64,000 nt of DNA from Burkholderiaceae bacterium (lineage in GTDB: Bacteria; Pseudomonadota; Gammaproteobacteria; Burkholderiales; Burkholderiaceae_C): NCBI GenBank assembly GCA_014879655.1, contig JACSRS010000117.1, positions 1 through 64,000 on the forward strand, written 5' to 3'. The notes beneath the pieces are model-generated. The model worked only from the letters and a program-made list of their open reading frames with translations. It made no database searches and had not been told where the DNA came from. The translations under genes and the position numbers were made by a program. Shown here in pieces: positions 35,814 through 44,851 of this stretch. How positions within the stretch are numbered: the first letter of the stretch is position 1; each line of letters opens with the position of its first letter.

Positions 35814-35840
35814 AATACATTCACATAAAGTGAATGTATT
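35814..35840. promoter_or_regulatory. 27-base perfect palindrome upstream of the minus-strand operon
   Basis: AATACATTCAC (35814-35824), spacer ATAAA, GTGAATGTATT (35830-35840). It is AT-rich in a GC-rich genome and about 107 bases before the first gene of the respiratory operon. It is not an FNR/DNR box. Its half site recalls, but does not match, the NsrR type. It is a likely operator for a nitrosative-stress or redox regulator not encoded in the window. Confidence 0.55.
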
Positions 35841-35903
35841 GAGACGCAAAGGCGCGACCCAGCCGAAGTTTGGCCGGATTGAGACGGACACCCATGCAGA
35901 GGC

Positions 35904-35927
35904 CGGATGGCCGGGATCGGCCATCCG
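35904..35927 (-). terminator. Hairpin after the alpha-E gene
   Basis: A ten-base perfect stem (CGGATGGCCG / CGGCCATCCG) with a four-base loop lies 52 bases beyond the alpha-E stop. There is no T run, so it may be a weak or factor-assisted terminator. The rest of the 35708-35978 gap holds only the palindrome at 35814. Confidence 0.4.
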
Positions 35928-35978
35928 ACGAAAACCGAAGCTCAGCCCGCCGCGCAGCGGCAGGTCTGGGAAAGAAGC

Positions 35979-36938
35979 TCAGTCGGCTTCGGCCATCAGG
36001 AAATCGCCGCTGATGCGGCCACCCAATGTGTTGACCCGCTCGAGAAACTGGGTCAGGTAGGCATGCAGCCCGGTGGAGAGAATTTCGTCGATCCGGCCAA
36101 ACTGCAGATCAGCGCGGAGACGTCCGGCACTTCGCAGGGTTTCACCCGCATTCGGGCCCGCCACGCGTTGCAGGTTGTTGACGACATGGTTCAGGCAGGC
36201 GTGCAGCGAGCGTGGCATGTCCGCCCGCAGAATCAGCAGCTCGGCCACCCGCTCGGGCTTGACGACGTCGCGATAGACCTTGCGATACACCTCAAACCCG
36301 CTGACGCTACGCAAAATGCCGATCCAGTAGTAGTAGTCCTGCTCCTGCACTTTCTGGTTGGTGGTCCCGAAGAAATCTCGCTGCTGAGCGTGAAACTTCA
36401 CGTCCACCAGGCGCGCCGTGTTGTCGGCCCGCTCCAGAAAGGTGCCCAGCCGCATGAAATAGAAGGCCTCGTCTTCCAGCATCGTGCCCAGCGTCACGCC
36501 GCGCGCCAGGTGCGAGCGGAACTTGACCCATTCAAAGAACTGGCCCGGGTCGCGTTCGAACTCACCGCTCTTGATCATGCGGTTGATCTCCAGCCAGGTC
36601 TGGTTCATGGTCTCCCACAGCTCGGTGGTGAGCGTCCCGCGAACGGCGCGCGCGTTTTCCCGTGCAGCCCGCAGGCACGAAACGATGGACGACAGGTTGT
36701 TGGTGTCTTTCACCATGAACGACATCACGCCTTCGGCCGTGACGTCGCCATGACGCTCGGTATAGGACGGCAGCAGTTCACTGATGGACAGTTGCCCTTC
36801 CCAGCCCACCTGCGCCTTGTCGGCTGACTGTGGCAGCAGCGAGGTCTCGTAATTGACATTGAGCATGCGGGCGGTGTTCTCCGCGCGCTCGGCATATCGG
36901 TTCATCCAGTACAGATGGTCAGCGGTTCGGCTCAGCAT
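35979..36938 (-). CDS. Alpha-E domain protein (DUF403)
   Basis: A 319-residue all-helical protein of the alpha-E family. It opens with MLSRTADHLYWMNRYAERAENTARMLNVN, the family signature with conserved YAERAEN, and continues as a helical bundle. Members occur in gene sets with circularly permuted ATP-grasp ligases and transglutaminase-like peptidases (amidoligase systems described by Iyer and colleagues), where they are thought to assist peptide-bond synthesis on an unknown product. A GAGGAG ribosome site precedes the ATG at 36938. It starts ten bases after the ATP-grasp stop, so the pair is co-transcribed. Confidence 0.88.
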   Translation of the reverse strand: MLSRTADHLYWMNRYAERAENTARMLNVNYETSLLPQSADKAQVGWEGQLSISELLPSYTERHGDVTAEGVMSFMVKDTNNLSSIVSCLRAARENARAVRGTLTTELWETMNQTWLEINRMIKSGEFERDPGQFFEWVKFRSHLARGVTLGTMLEDEAFYFMRLGTFLERADNTARLVDVKFHAQQRDFFGTTNQKVQEQDYYYWIGILRSVSGFEVYRKVYRDVVKPERVAELLILRADMPRSLHACLNHVVNNLQRVAGPNAGETLRSAGRLRADLQFGRIDEILSTGLHAYLTQFLERVNTLGGRISGDFLMAEAD

Positions 36939-36948
36939 GTGGTGCTCC

Positions 36949-38448
36949 TCAAACTTCCAGAATCCAGGTGTCCTTGGTGCCACCGCCTTGCGACGAATTG
37001 ACCACCAGCGATCCGGCTTTCAGGGCGACCCGTGTCAGTCCGCCCGGAACCATCTGCACCTCCTTGCCCGTCAGCACGAAAGGGCGCAGGTCGATGTGGC
37101 GCGGCGCGACTCCTGACTCGGTATAGGTCGGGCAGGTCGACAGGCTCAGCGTCGGCTGCGCGATATAACCGGACGGGTTGGCCAGCACCGCCTTGCCGAA
37201 GGCCTCGATTTCCTTCTTGGTCGATGCCGGCCCGACCAGCATGCCGTAGCCGCCAGCGCCATGCACCTCCTTGACGACCAGATCCTTCAGGTTGGCCATC
37301 ACATACTTCAGGTCTTCGGGCTTGCGGCACATGTAGGTCGGCACGTTGTTCAGGATGGGCTTCTGGCCCAGGTAGAACTCGATCATCTGCGGCACATAGG
37401 GGTAGATGGACTTGTCATCGGCCACACCGGTTCCCACCGCGTTGCAGATGGCCACGTGCCCGGCACGGTACGCATCCATCAGGCCGGCACAGCCCAGCGT
37501 GGACGTCGGCCTGAAGACATCGGGGTCGAGGAAATCATCGTCGATGCGCCGGTAGATCACATCGACCCGCTTGGGGCCGCGCGTCGTACGCATGTAGACG
37601 AAGCCGTTCTTCACGAACAGATCCTGCCCTTCCACCAGTTCGACGCCCATTTGCTGCGCGACAAACGCGTGTTCGAAGTAGGCGCTGTTGTACATGCCCG
37701 GCGTCAGCACGACCACCGTCGGATCGGCCGTGGTCTCGGGGCTGCTGGCGCGAAGCGTTTCAAGCAGCAGGTCGGGGTAGTGGGCAACCGGAGCAACGCG
37801 GTGCGAACTGAACAGGTCGGGGAACAACCGCATCATCATCTTGCGGTCTTCCATCATGTAACTCACCCCACTGGGCACCCGCAGGTTGTCTTCGAGCACG
37901 TAGTACTCGCCCTTGCCTTCGGCATTGGCCGCTCGCACCATGTCGACGCCACTGATGTGCGAATAAACTTTGTTCGGCAGGTCCACGCCCATCATCTCCG
38001 GGCGGAACTGGGCGTTGTTCAGGATCTGGTCGGCCGGAATGATGCCGGCCTTGATGATTTCCTGGTCATGGTAGATGTCGTGCATGAAGCGGTTCAGCAC
38101 GTTGACCCGCTGCTCCAGCCCCTCCTTCATCGAAGCCCATTCGTCCGCGGGAATGATGCGGGGGATCACGTCGAAAGGAATCAGCCGCTCGTTGCCGGAG
38201 CCGTCTTCGTCCTTGTCGCCATAAACGGCAAACGTGATGCCGACGCGGCGGAAAATCACTTCGGCTTCGTCACGTCGCAAGCGCATGGCTTCGTCGGGTT
38301 GCCGGCTCAGCCAGCGCGCATAGGCTTCATAGTGCGCGCGGACCTTGCCGTCACTCTGGCTCTGGCTCTGCCCGCCCGCACCTTGCGCCTGGCTCTCGCT
38401 GCCGCCGGACTCCGGCAGAGTCTCGTACATCTCGTCAAATTTTTGCAT
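36949..38448 (-). CDS. Circularly permuted ATP-grasp protein
   Basis: A 499-residue predicted ATP-dependent carboxylate-amine ligase. After a Gln/Ser/Gly-rich N-terminal segment (about 15-35) comes the permuted ATP-grasp core: MHDIYHDQEIIKAGIIPADQIL, YYVLEDNLRVPSGVSYMMEDRKMMMRLFPDLF, LVEGQDLFVKNGFVYMRTT, LKDLVVKEVHGAGGYGMLVGP and a C-terminal MVPGGLTRVALKAGSLVVNSSQGGGTKDTWIL. The ATG at 38448 gives the family start MQKFDEMYETLPE. It should form an amide or peptide bond using ATP on an unknown substrate, together with the alpha-E protein and the transglutaminase-like proteins encoded at 41-48 kb. Confidence 0.88.
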   Translation of the reverse strand: MQKFDEMYETLPESGGSESQAQGAGGQSQSQSDGKVRAHYEAYARWLSRQPDEAMRLRRDEAEVIFRRVGITFAVYGDKDEDGSGNERLIPFDVIPRIIPADEWASMKEGLEQRVNVLNRFMHDIYHDQEIIKAGIIPADQILNNAQFRPEMMGVDLPNKVYSHISGVDMVRAANAEGKGEYYVLEDNLRVPSGVSYMMEDRKMMMRLFPDLFSSHRVAPVAHYPDLLLETLRASSPETTADPTVVVLTPGMYNSAYFEHAFVAQQMGVELVEGQDLFVKNGFVYMRTTRGPKRVDVIYRRIDDDFLDPDVFRPTSTLGCAGLMDAYRAGHVAICNAVGTGVADDKSIYPYVPQMIEFYLGQKPILNNVPTYMCRKPEDLKYVMANLKDLVVKEVHGAGGYGMLVGPASTKKEIEAFGKAVLANPSGYIAQPTLSLSTCPTYTESGVAPRHIDLRPFVLTGKEVQMVPGGLTRVALKAGSLVVNSSQGGGTKDTWILEV

Positions 38449-38558
38449 CTTGGGTTCTCCTCTGAGGAGCAAAGCAAGTAGCGCGCCAATCCCGCCAACA
38501 GGCCTGAGAGGCTGCATCGGGGTCCAGACGTGCCGTGAAAGTTTCTGTTTGCAGGGTA

Positions 38559-41078
38559 TCACGGAAGCTCGTGCTGCCAGTACCTGCGGGCGCTTTCCCG
38601 CTCACAATTCAGTTCGTCAGCAAGCGCCGATTTCCAGGTCGCAGCGCCGCAGCGGGCGGACTCGACGACGGGGACGCCGAGGGCACGATAACGCTCGACC
38701 ACAGACTGAACCGGGTGTCCAAAACGGTTCCGGTAGCCGGCCTGCACGATCGCAAAGCGAGGCTGGACCGCGCCGATGAAGGCTTGCGTCGACGAAGTCT
38801 TGCTGCCGTGGTGCGGCACCAGCAGCACTGTGCTTCGCAGCGGCTGCCCGGATGCCAGCAGCTGGGCTTCCTGCGCCTGCTCGATGTCACCCACCAACAG
38901 CACGGAATGCCGACCGTTGTCGATCCTCAGCACGCAGCTCATGGCATTGGGTTTTGACCTGGCCTCATAACCTGCGGCTTGCGGATGCAGCATTTCAAAG
39001 GCGACACCGTCCCAGGTCCAGCGTTGCCCAGCCATGCATCGGGTGGCTGGCCGCTGTGCCTGCAACTCATGCGCGTCCTCGATGGAACTGAGCAGCTGCG
39101 CTTGCGGATGGCTCGTCAAGAGCGCCGCTGCACCGCCAGTATGGTCACTGTCCCGATGACTGAGCACCAGCGCGTCCACGCGGTCACCCAAGGCACGCAG
39201 CAAGGGCACCACTACCCGGTGGCCGGCGTCGCTCTCGAGCGAATAGCGCGGGCCGGCGTCATAGACCAGCGTGTGCCGGGCGGTGCGCACGATTACCGCA
39301 TTGCCCTGCCCCACATCGGCCGCGAGGATCTCCATCTCGCCCGTTGGCGGACGCTGCGACGGCCAGAAAAGCACCGGCAACAGCAGCGGCAGGCCGATCG
39401 ACCGCAGCGCCAGCGGCAGCCGCGACGCCAGCAACACACCGCCGACCACCGCGACGGCGCCGACCCACGCTGGTGCTGCCGCCACGGAAACCGTCGCGAA
39501 CGGCAAACCAGCCAGCAGCCCCAGCCAGGACACCAGCGGTTGCAGGGACAGCTGCGCGAGCCACCAGAATGCCGGCACCACTGCGCCGGCCAGCGCCAGC
39601 GGCGTGACCACCACCGTCACCCAGGGAATGGCCACCAGGTTGGCCAGCAGGCCCACCACCGACACCTGGCCGAACAGCAACAGGCTCAGCGGCGTCAGCG
39701 CCAGCGTGACCACGCCCTGCTCCCGCAGCAGCTGACCGACCTTGCCGGCCAGCCAGCGGCCGCGCGCCGCTGGCGCCGCCTTCTGCGGACCGGCGTCGGT
39801 GGCGAACAGCACGCCGACCGCGACAAAACTCAGCCAGAACCCGGCCTGCGTCAGCGCCCAGGGGTCAACGGCCACCACCACCGCACCGGCCAACAGCCAG
39901 ACCGTCGGCCAGGGCCATTGGCGTCCGGTGATGCGCAGCAAGGTGATGCTCGCCAGCATCCAGACCGTGCGCTGGGCCGGCACCCCCCAACCGCTGAAAA
40001 CCGCATAGGCCGTGGCCAGCGCCAGGCCCCCGAGCCAGGCCGCCGTGGGCGCGGGCAACCACAGACACCAGCGCCACCCCCATTGCGCGCTGCGCCGCCA
40101 CAACGCGCCCACAAGCGCTCCAGCCACCCACGCAAACATCGTGATGTGCAGACCCGAAATGCTCATCAGGTGCGCCACGCCGGTGGCACGGAAGACGTCC
40201 CAGTCCGCCCGGTCGATTGACGCCTGATCGCCTGTTACCAGCGCTGCGAGCACGCCGGCGATGCGTTGGCGCGCCGGCGTTCCATCGGAAACCCTCGCGA
40301 AAATGGCGTCGCGAACCGTTTGCCGGGCCTGCTCCACCGGGTACCAGCCGGCGTTACCCTGCAGTTGTCGGGGCGCCGGGTCCCTGGGCCCTGTGCGCAC
40401 ATAGCCCACCGCCTGCACGCCCTGTTGCCAGAGCCACAGCTCGTAGTCAAAACCGTGCGGGTTCAGGTTGCCGTGTGGCGCTTTCAGGCGCACCGTCATC
40501 TGCCAGCGGTCGCCGGCCCGCAATGTGGCGGGCTCCGGCCTGGCCGAGCCATCGCCTTCGTCTGACTCCGAAAAGACCGCCCCGTACCAGCCCAGTTGCA
40601 GCAGGGGCGGCAACCGGACAGCCTGGCCCGCCAGTGAGGCGGCCTCCGGCCGCAGGCGAAAACGCAACCCGCCCTCCTGGAGTTGCGGCATCGCTGTGAC
40701 CACCCCCACGATGTTCAGGTCACGCCCTTCCAGCCCGGGCTCCAGCCGCTGCTCCTGGATTGCCGTCGCCCGCATCCCGCTGCTGGCAAATCCGATCAAC
40801 AGCGCGCAGACCGCCCAGAGCGCGCTACGAATGCGCGGCCTGTTTCTGTCCGCACCGGATTTCACTACACTAAAGATAGCTACAACTGACAGAATGACGA
40901 TGGATACTGCGAGAAAAGACACATAAACCGGCCCATTCCACAGCTGGGGTTGCTGCAACTGGATGGCACAACCGGCCACAAATCCGGCGAGCACACCGCT
41001 GCCGGGCCAATGCGCCCGTGGCCCTGGCTTTTCGGTGCACCGCGGGTGCGCTGGCATCAAATCATGCGGAATGGACAT
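38559..41078 (-). CDS. comEC: DNA internalization-related competence protein ComEC/Rec2
   Basis: Inner-membrane channel for uptake of transforming single-stranded DNA, 839 residues. An N-terminal OB-like domain (about 115-215) is followed by the competence membrane domain with about ten helices (GVAHLMSISGLHITMFAWV is the diagnostic motif) and a C-terminal metallo-beta-lactamase domain (DVGQGNAVIVRT, SHRDSDHTGG, LLVPHHGSKTSS). The N-terminal helix VSFLAVSIVILSVVAIFSVV is encoded by a copy of the dispersed repeat. M1 or M8 (41057) may be the start. It lies between two peptide-ligase gene sets with no obvious functional link. A full-length gene suggests natural competence is possible. Confidence 0.92.
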   Translation of the reverse strand: MSIPHDLMPAHPRCTEKPGPRAHWPGSGVLAGFVAGCAIQLQQPQLWNGPVYVSFLAVSIVILSVVAIFSVVKSGADRNRPRIRSALWAVCALLIGFASSGMRATAIQEQRLEPGLEGRDLNIVGVVTAMPQLQEGGLRFRLRPEAASLAGQAVRLPPLLQLGWYGAVFSESDEGDGSARPEPATLRAGDRWQMTVRLKAPHGNLNPHGFDYELWLWQQGVQAVGYVRTGPRDPAPRQLQGNAGWYPVEQARQTVRDAIFARVSDGTPARQRIAGVLAALVTGDQASIDRADWDVFRATGVAHLMSISGLHITMFAWVAGALVGALWRRSAQWGWRWCLWLPAPTAAWLGGLALATAYAVFSGWGVPAQRTVWMLASITLLRITGRQWPWPTVWLLAGAVVVAVDPWALTQAGFWLSFVAVGVLFATDAGPQKAAPAARGRWLAGKVGQLLREQGVVTLALTPLSLLLFGQVSVVGLLANLVAIPWVTVVVTPLALAGAVVPAFWWLAQLSLQPLVSWLGLLAGLPFATVSVAAAPAWVGAVAVVGGVLLASRLPLALRSIGLPLLLPVLFWPSQRPPTGEMEILAADVGQGNAVIVRTARHTLVYDAGPRYSLESDAGHRVVVPLLRALGDRVDALVLSHRDSDHTGGAAALLTSHPQAQLLSSIEDAHELQAQRPATRCMAGQRWTWDGVAFEMLHPQAAGYEARSKPNAMSCVLRIDNGRHSVLLVGDIEQAQEAQLLASGQPLRSTVLLVPHHGSKTSSTQAFIGAVQPRFAIVQAGYRNRFGHPVQSVVERYRALGVPVVESARCGAATWKSALADELNCERESARRYWQHELP
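40860..40915 (-). repeat. Dispersed AT-rich repeat, copy D, inside comEC
   Basis: On the minus strand it contains GCAGTATCCATCGTCATTC, then CTGTCAGTTGTAGCTATC, a diverged form of the repeat lacking the exact CCAGCGTCAA core. It encodes most of the first membrane helix of ComEC. Confidence 0.4.
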
Positions 41079-41202
41079 TCGGCGACAGAGAACGTTTGGC
41101 TCAGCTCTTGCTAGTATGCAGACTTCGGCACAGCCGCCTGACCCGCGCGTCAGGTCGCCTTCCGCCCTGCCTCAACGATCCCATCAAAAACACGAGAAGC
41201 GC

Positions 41203-44200
41203 ATGTCCATTCACGCGGCCCTGAACCACATCACCCACTACAAATACGATCGCCCGGTCAAGCTGGGCCCGCAGGTCGTGCGCCTGCGCCCGGCGCCGCA
41301 CAGCCGCAGCAAGATCATTTCGTATTCACTGAAAGTCGAGCCGGCCGGCCACTTTGTGAACTGGCAGCAGGACCCGTTTTCCAACTACCAGGCGCGCCTG
41401 GTATTTCCAGAGCCGACGACCGAGTTCAAGGTCACAGTCGACGTGGTTGTCGAAATGGCGGTCTACAACCCATTCGACTTTTTTCTTGAACCACAGGCTG
41501 AAGAATTTCCGTTCACCTATGCGCCCGAACTGAAGCAGGAACTGGCGCCCTACCTGATGAAAGAGCCGCTGACGCCCCTGGTCAGCGCCTATCTGGACAA
41601 GATCGACCGCACCAAGCGGCGCAGCGTGATTTTCCTGGTCGATCTGAACCAGATGGTGCACAAGTCAGTGGACTACACCATCCGCATGGAACCCGGCGTG
41701 CAAACGCCCGAGGGAACCCTGGCGCTCGGCTCCGGTTCATGCCGCGACTCTGCCTGGCTGATGGTGCAACTGCTGCGCAACTGCGGACTGGCGGCGCGCT
41801 TCGTGTCGGGTTATCTGATCCAGCTCAAGTCCGACGTGAAGGCGCTGGACGGCCCCAGCGGCACCGAGGTCGACTTCACCGATCTGCACGCCTGGTGCGA
41901 GGTCTACCTGCCCGGCGCCGGCTGGATCGGGCTGGACGCCACCTCCGGCTTGCTTGCCGGCGAAGGCCATGTGCCGCTGGCCTGCACCCCGCAGCCATCG
42001 GGCGCCGCGCCCATCGAGGGCGGTGTCGACAAGTGCGAGGTGACTTTCGAGCACCACATGGGTGTCACGCGGCTTTATGAATCGCCGCGAGTCACGCTGC
42101 CCTACTCCGAGGAGCAATGGTCCGACATCATGGCACTCGGCGCGGAAGTGGACGCGGATCTCGCCAGTGGCGACGTCCGGCTGACCATGGGCGGCGAGCC
42201 CACTTTCGTCGCGGTCGCCGACCGCGATGCACCAGAATGGAACACCGATGCGCTCGGACCCACCAAAAGAGGGCTGGCCACCGAACTGGTGCACAAACTG
42301 CGTGACGAATACGGCCGCGGCGGCTTCCTGCATTTCGGACAGGGCAAGTGGTACCCGGGCGAACAGTTGCCGCGCTGGGCGCTGGGCATTTACTGGCGCA
42401 CCGACGGTCAGCCCTGCTGGAGCGACCCTGCGCTCTTTGCAGACGAACGGGAACCGAGTTTCTACACCGCCGATGACGCGCGCCGCTTCACCTATCTGCT
42501 CGCCACCAAACTCGGCATCACCGACAAGCACATCGAAGCAGGTCACGAAGACGTCTGGTACTACCTGTGGCGCGAGCGCCGCCTGCCAGTCAACGTCGAC
42601 CCGTTCGAGTCCCGGCTCGACGACGAAATGGAGCGCAGCCGCCTGCGCCGGGTGTTCGAACAGAAGCTCGACGCCGTCGTCGGCTACGTCCTGCCGCTGC
42701 AGGCTGCGGACGCGGATGAGCCGGGCCCGCGCTGGCAAACCGGTCCGTGGTTCCTGCGTGACGAACGCATGTACCTGATGCCAGGCGACTCCCCGATGGG
42801 CTACCGCTTGCCGCTCGACTCCCTGCCCTGGGTCAGCAAGGCCGATTACCCGTACATGATCGAGCAGGACCCCTACATTGTTCGCGGCGATCTGCCGCAG
42901 GCGGCCACGCTGCGTGCGCAATACAACTTCCTGCACACCGAGGGCGTGCCCTACGCGGCCCACACCACCGGCGGCGGATTTGCCGAAGGCGGCGTGATCG
43001 CCGTGCAAGGCCAGGGACACGAAGCCGCCGCGACGCACGCCAACCCGGCTGAAGCCAACCGCCACGGTGAAGCCCAGCCCTCCCACGCCCGAACTGACAG
43101 CAACGCGACCCGAACGCCGGCGCGCGGCGAATCGGCCTACTGGATCAATCGCAGCGCCCTGTGCGTCGAGGCGCGCGATCCGCGCCGCTCCAACGGCCCG
43201 AAAGCCGAAATGGTGGGCAGCAAGTCCGGCGTGCTGTACGTGTTCATGCCGCCGCTGGCACGGCTGGAGGACTATCTGGACCTGCTCGCCGCGGTCGAGG
43301 CAACGGCGCGCCAGCTGGCGGTCAAGGTGGTGCTGGAGGGCTACCCGCCGCCCCGTGACGTGCGCCTGAAGCTGCTGGCCGTCACGCCCGATCCGGGCGT
43401 GATCGAGGTCAACATCCACCCTGCCGCGAACTGGAAGGAACTGGTCGAGCACACCGAGTTTCTCTACCAGGCTGCGTTCGAGACCCGGCTGTCGGCCGAG
43501 AAGTTCATGACCGACGGCCGGCACACCGGCACCGGCGGTGGCAACCACTTCGTGATGGGCGGCGCCACGCCGGCCGACAGCCCGTTCCTGCGCAAGCCCG
43601 AATTGCTGGCCAGCCTGATCCTGTACTGGCACAACCACCCGAGCCTGAGCTACCTGTTCAGCGGCATGTTTGTCGGCCCGACCAGCCAGGCGCCGCGCGT
43701 GGACGAAGCCCGTAACGACCAGTTGTACGAGCTCGAGATCGCGCTGCAGCAGATCCACGCCAACCGCGAGAAATATGGCGAGGAAATGCCGCCATGGCTG
43801 GTCGACCGCACGCTGCGCAACATCCTGGTTGACGTCTCCGGCAACACCCACCGCAGCGAGTTCTGCATTGACAAGCTGTATTCCCCCGACAGCAGCACCG
43901 GCCGGCTGGGACTGCTTGAACTGCGCGCCTTCGAGATGCCGCCGCACGCCCGCATGAGCATCGCGCAGCAACTGCTGCTGCGTGCACTGGTCGCCCGCTT
44001 CTGGAAATCGCCGTACCGCGCGCCGGTGACGCGCTGGGGCACCGAACTGCACGACCGCTTCCTGCTGCCGAAATTCATCACGATGGATTTTGAAGACGTG
44101 ATGACCGAAATGCGCGAAGCCGGCTATGCGTTTGACAACGCCTGGTTTGCCCCGCATCTGGAGTTCCGCTTCCCGCTGGTGGGAGAAGTCAAGTCGATGG

Positions 44201-44730
44201 GGATTGAACTGACGCTGCGCAACGCGCTGGAGCCCTGGCACGTGATGGGCGAAGAAGGCTCGGCCGGCGGCACCGTGCGCTATGTGGACTCGTCGCTGGA
44301 ACGCATCGAGGTGCGGGTCACCGGTCTGAACCAGAGCCGCTACGTCATCACCTGCAACGGCCGGCCGCTGCCGCTGCAGCCGACCGGGACATCGGGCGAG
44401 TACGTCGCGGGGGTTCGATACAAGGCCTGGAATCCGCCGTCGTCGCTGCACCCGACCATCGGCGTGCACGCGCCGCTGACCTTTGACATCGTGGACACCT
44501 GGATGAAGCGCTCGGTTGGCGGCTGCCAGTACCATGTGGCCCATCCGGGGGGGCTCAATTACGAGTCGTTCCCGGTCAACTCGTTCGAGGCAGAGAGCCG
44601 GCGGCTGTCCCGCTTCACCCGCATGGGCCATACGCCGGGCCAGATGAAGATTCCGCCGGCCAGCATCGACCTGCCGGGCAGCAAGGAGTTCCCCTTCACG
44701 CTGGATCTGCGACTGGCCCCGCCGTTTTGA
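41203..44730 (+). CDS. Transglutaminase-like / DUF2126 fusion protein
   Basis: A very large cytoplasmic protein of 1175 residues. Residues 1-290 are a transglutaminase-like cysteine peptidase with N-terminal beta domain and an intact Cys180 (GSGSCRDSAW), His229 (DLHAWCEVYLPG), Asp245 (GLDATSG) triad. The remainder is the DUF2126 region, beginning near RLTMGGEPTFVAVADRDAPEWN and containing conserved segments such as GTGGGNHFVMGGATPADSPFLRKP and RVTGLNQSRYVITCNGRPLP. The family belongs to amidoligase systems. The ATG at 41203 gives the family N-terminus; the frame upstream overlaps comEC. It leads a plus-strand set with the fused ATP-grasp/alpha-E protein and a second transglutaminase. No signal peptide. 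Confidence 0.88.
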   Translation: MSIHAALNHITHYKYDRPVKLGPQVVRLRPAPHSRSKIISYSLKVEPAGHFVNWQQDPFSNYQARLVFPEPTTEFKVTVDVVVEMAVYNPFDFFLEPQAEEFPFTYAPELKQELAPYLMKEPLTPLVSAYLDKIDRTKRRSVIFLVDLNQMVHKSVDYTIRMEPGVQTPEGTLALGSGSCRDSAWLMVQLLRNCGLAARFVSGYLIQLKSDVKALDGPSGTEVDFTDLHAWCEVYLPGAGWIGLDATSGLLAGEGHVPLACTPQPSGAAPIEGGVDKCEVTFEHHMGVTRLYESPRVTLPYSEEQWSDIMALGAEVDADLASGDVRLTMGGEPTFVAVADRDAPEWNTDALGPTKRGLATELVHKLRDEYGRGGFLHFGQGKWYPGEQLPRWALGIYWRTDGQPCWSDPALFADEREPSFYTADDARRFTYLLATKLGITDKHIEAGHEDVWYYLWRERRLPVNVDPFESRLDDEMERSRLRRVFEQKLDAVVGYVLPLQAADADEPGPRWQTGPWFLRDERMYLMPGDSPMGYRLPLDSLPWVSKADYPYMIEQDPYIVRGDLPQAATLRAQYNFLHTEGVPYAAHTTGGGFAEGGVIAVQGQGHEAAATHANPAEANRHGEAQPSHARTDSNATRTPARGESAYWINRSALCVEARDPRRSNGPKAEMVGSKSGVLYVFMPPLARLEDYLDLLAAVEATARQLAVKVVLEGYPPPRDVRLKLLAVTPDPGVIEVNIHPAANWKELVEHTEFLYQAAFETRLSAEKFMTDGRHTGTGGGNHFVMGGATPADSPFLRKPELLASLILYWHNHPSLSYLFSGMFVGPTSQAPRVDEARNDQLYELEIALQQIHANREKYGEEMPPWLVDRTLRNILVDVSGNTHRSEFCIDKLYSPDSSTGRLGLLELRAFEMPPHARMSIAQQLLLRALVARFWKSPYRAPVTRWGTELHDRFLLPKFITMDFEDVMTEMREAGYAFDNAWFAPHLEFRFPLVGEVKSMGIELTLRNALEPWHVMGEEGSAGGTVRYVDSSLERIEVRVTGLNQSRYVITCNGRPLPLQPTGTSGEYVAGVRYKAWNPPSSLHPTIGVHAPLTFDIVDTWMKRSVGGCQYHVAHPGGLNYESFPVNSFEAESRRLSRFTRMGHTPGQMKIPPASIDLPGSKEFPFTLDLRLAPPF

Positions 44731-44851
44731 CGAGGCGGACGCGCGCCGTCCGGGCGACATCCCCGCTTGAGACAGGCGATGCTTTCATCGCCGGTCGCCT
44801 GACTTGCCTGCAAAATGTCGAACTTTCGACTTTCTTGAACAACGGATCCAC

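Noticed and set aside
35830-36060. A short plus-strand frame starting in the 27-base palindrome
   Set aside because: No ribosome site, basic random composition, and it runs antisense into the alpha-E gene.
41737-44760. A very long open frame (about 1000 codons) on the minus strand opposite the DUF2126 gene
   Set aside because: It is the mirror frame created by GC-rich third positions of the plus-strand gene. Its translation has no domain pattern and is full of Gln, His and Arg.
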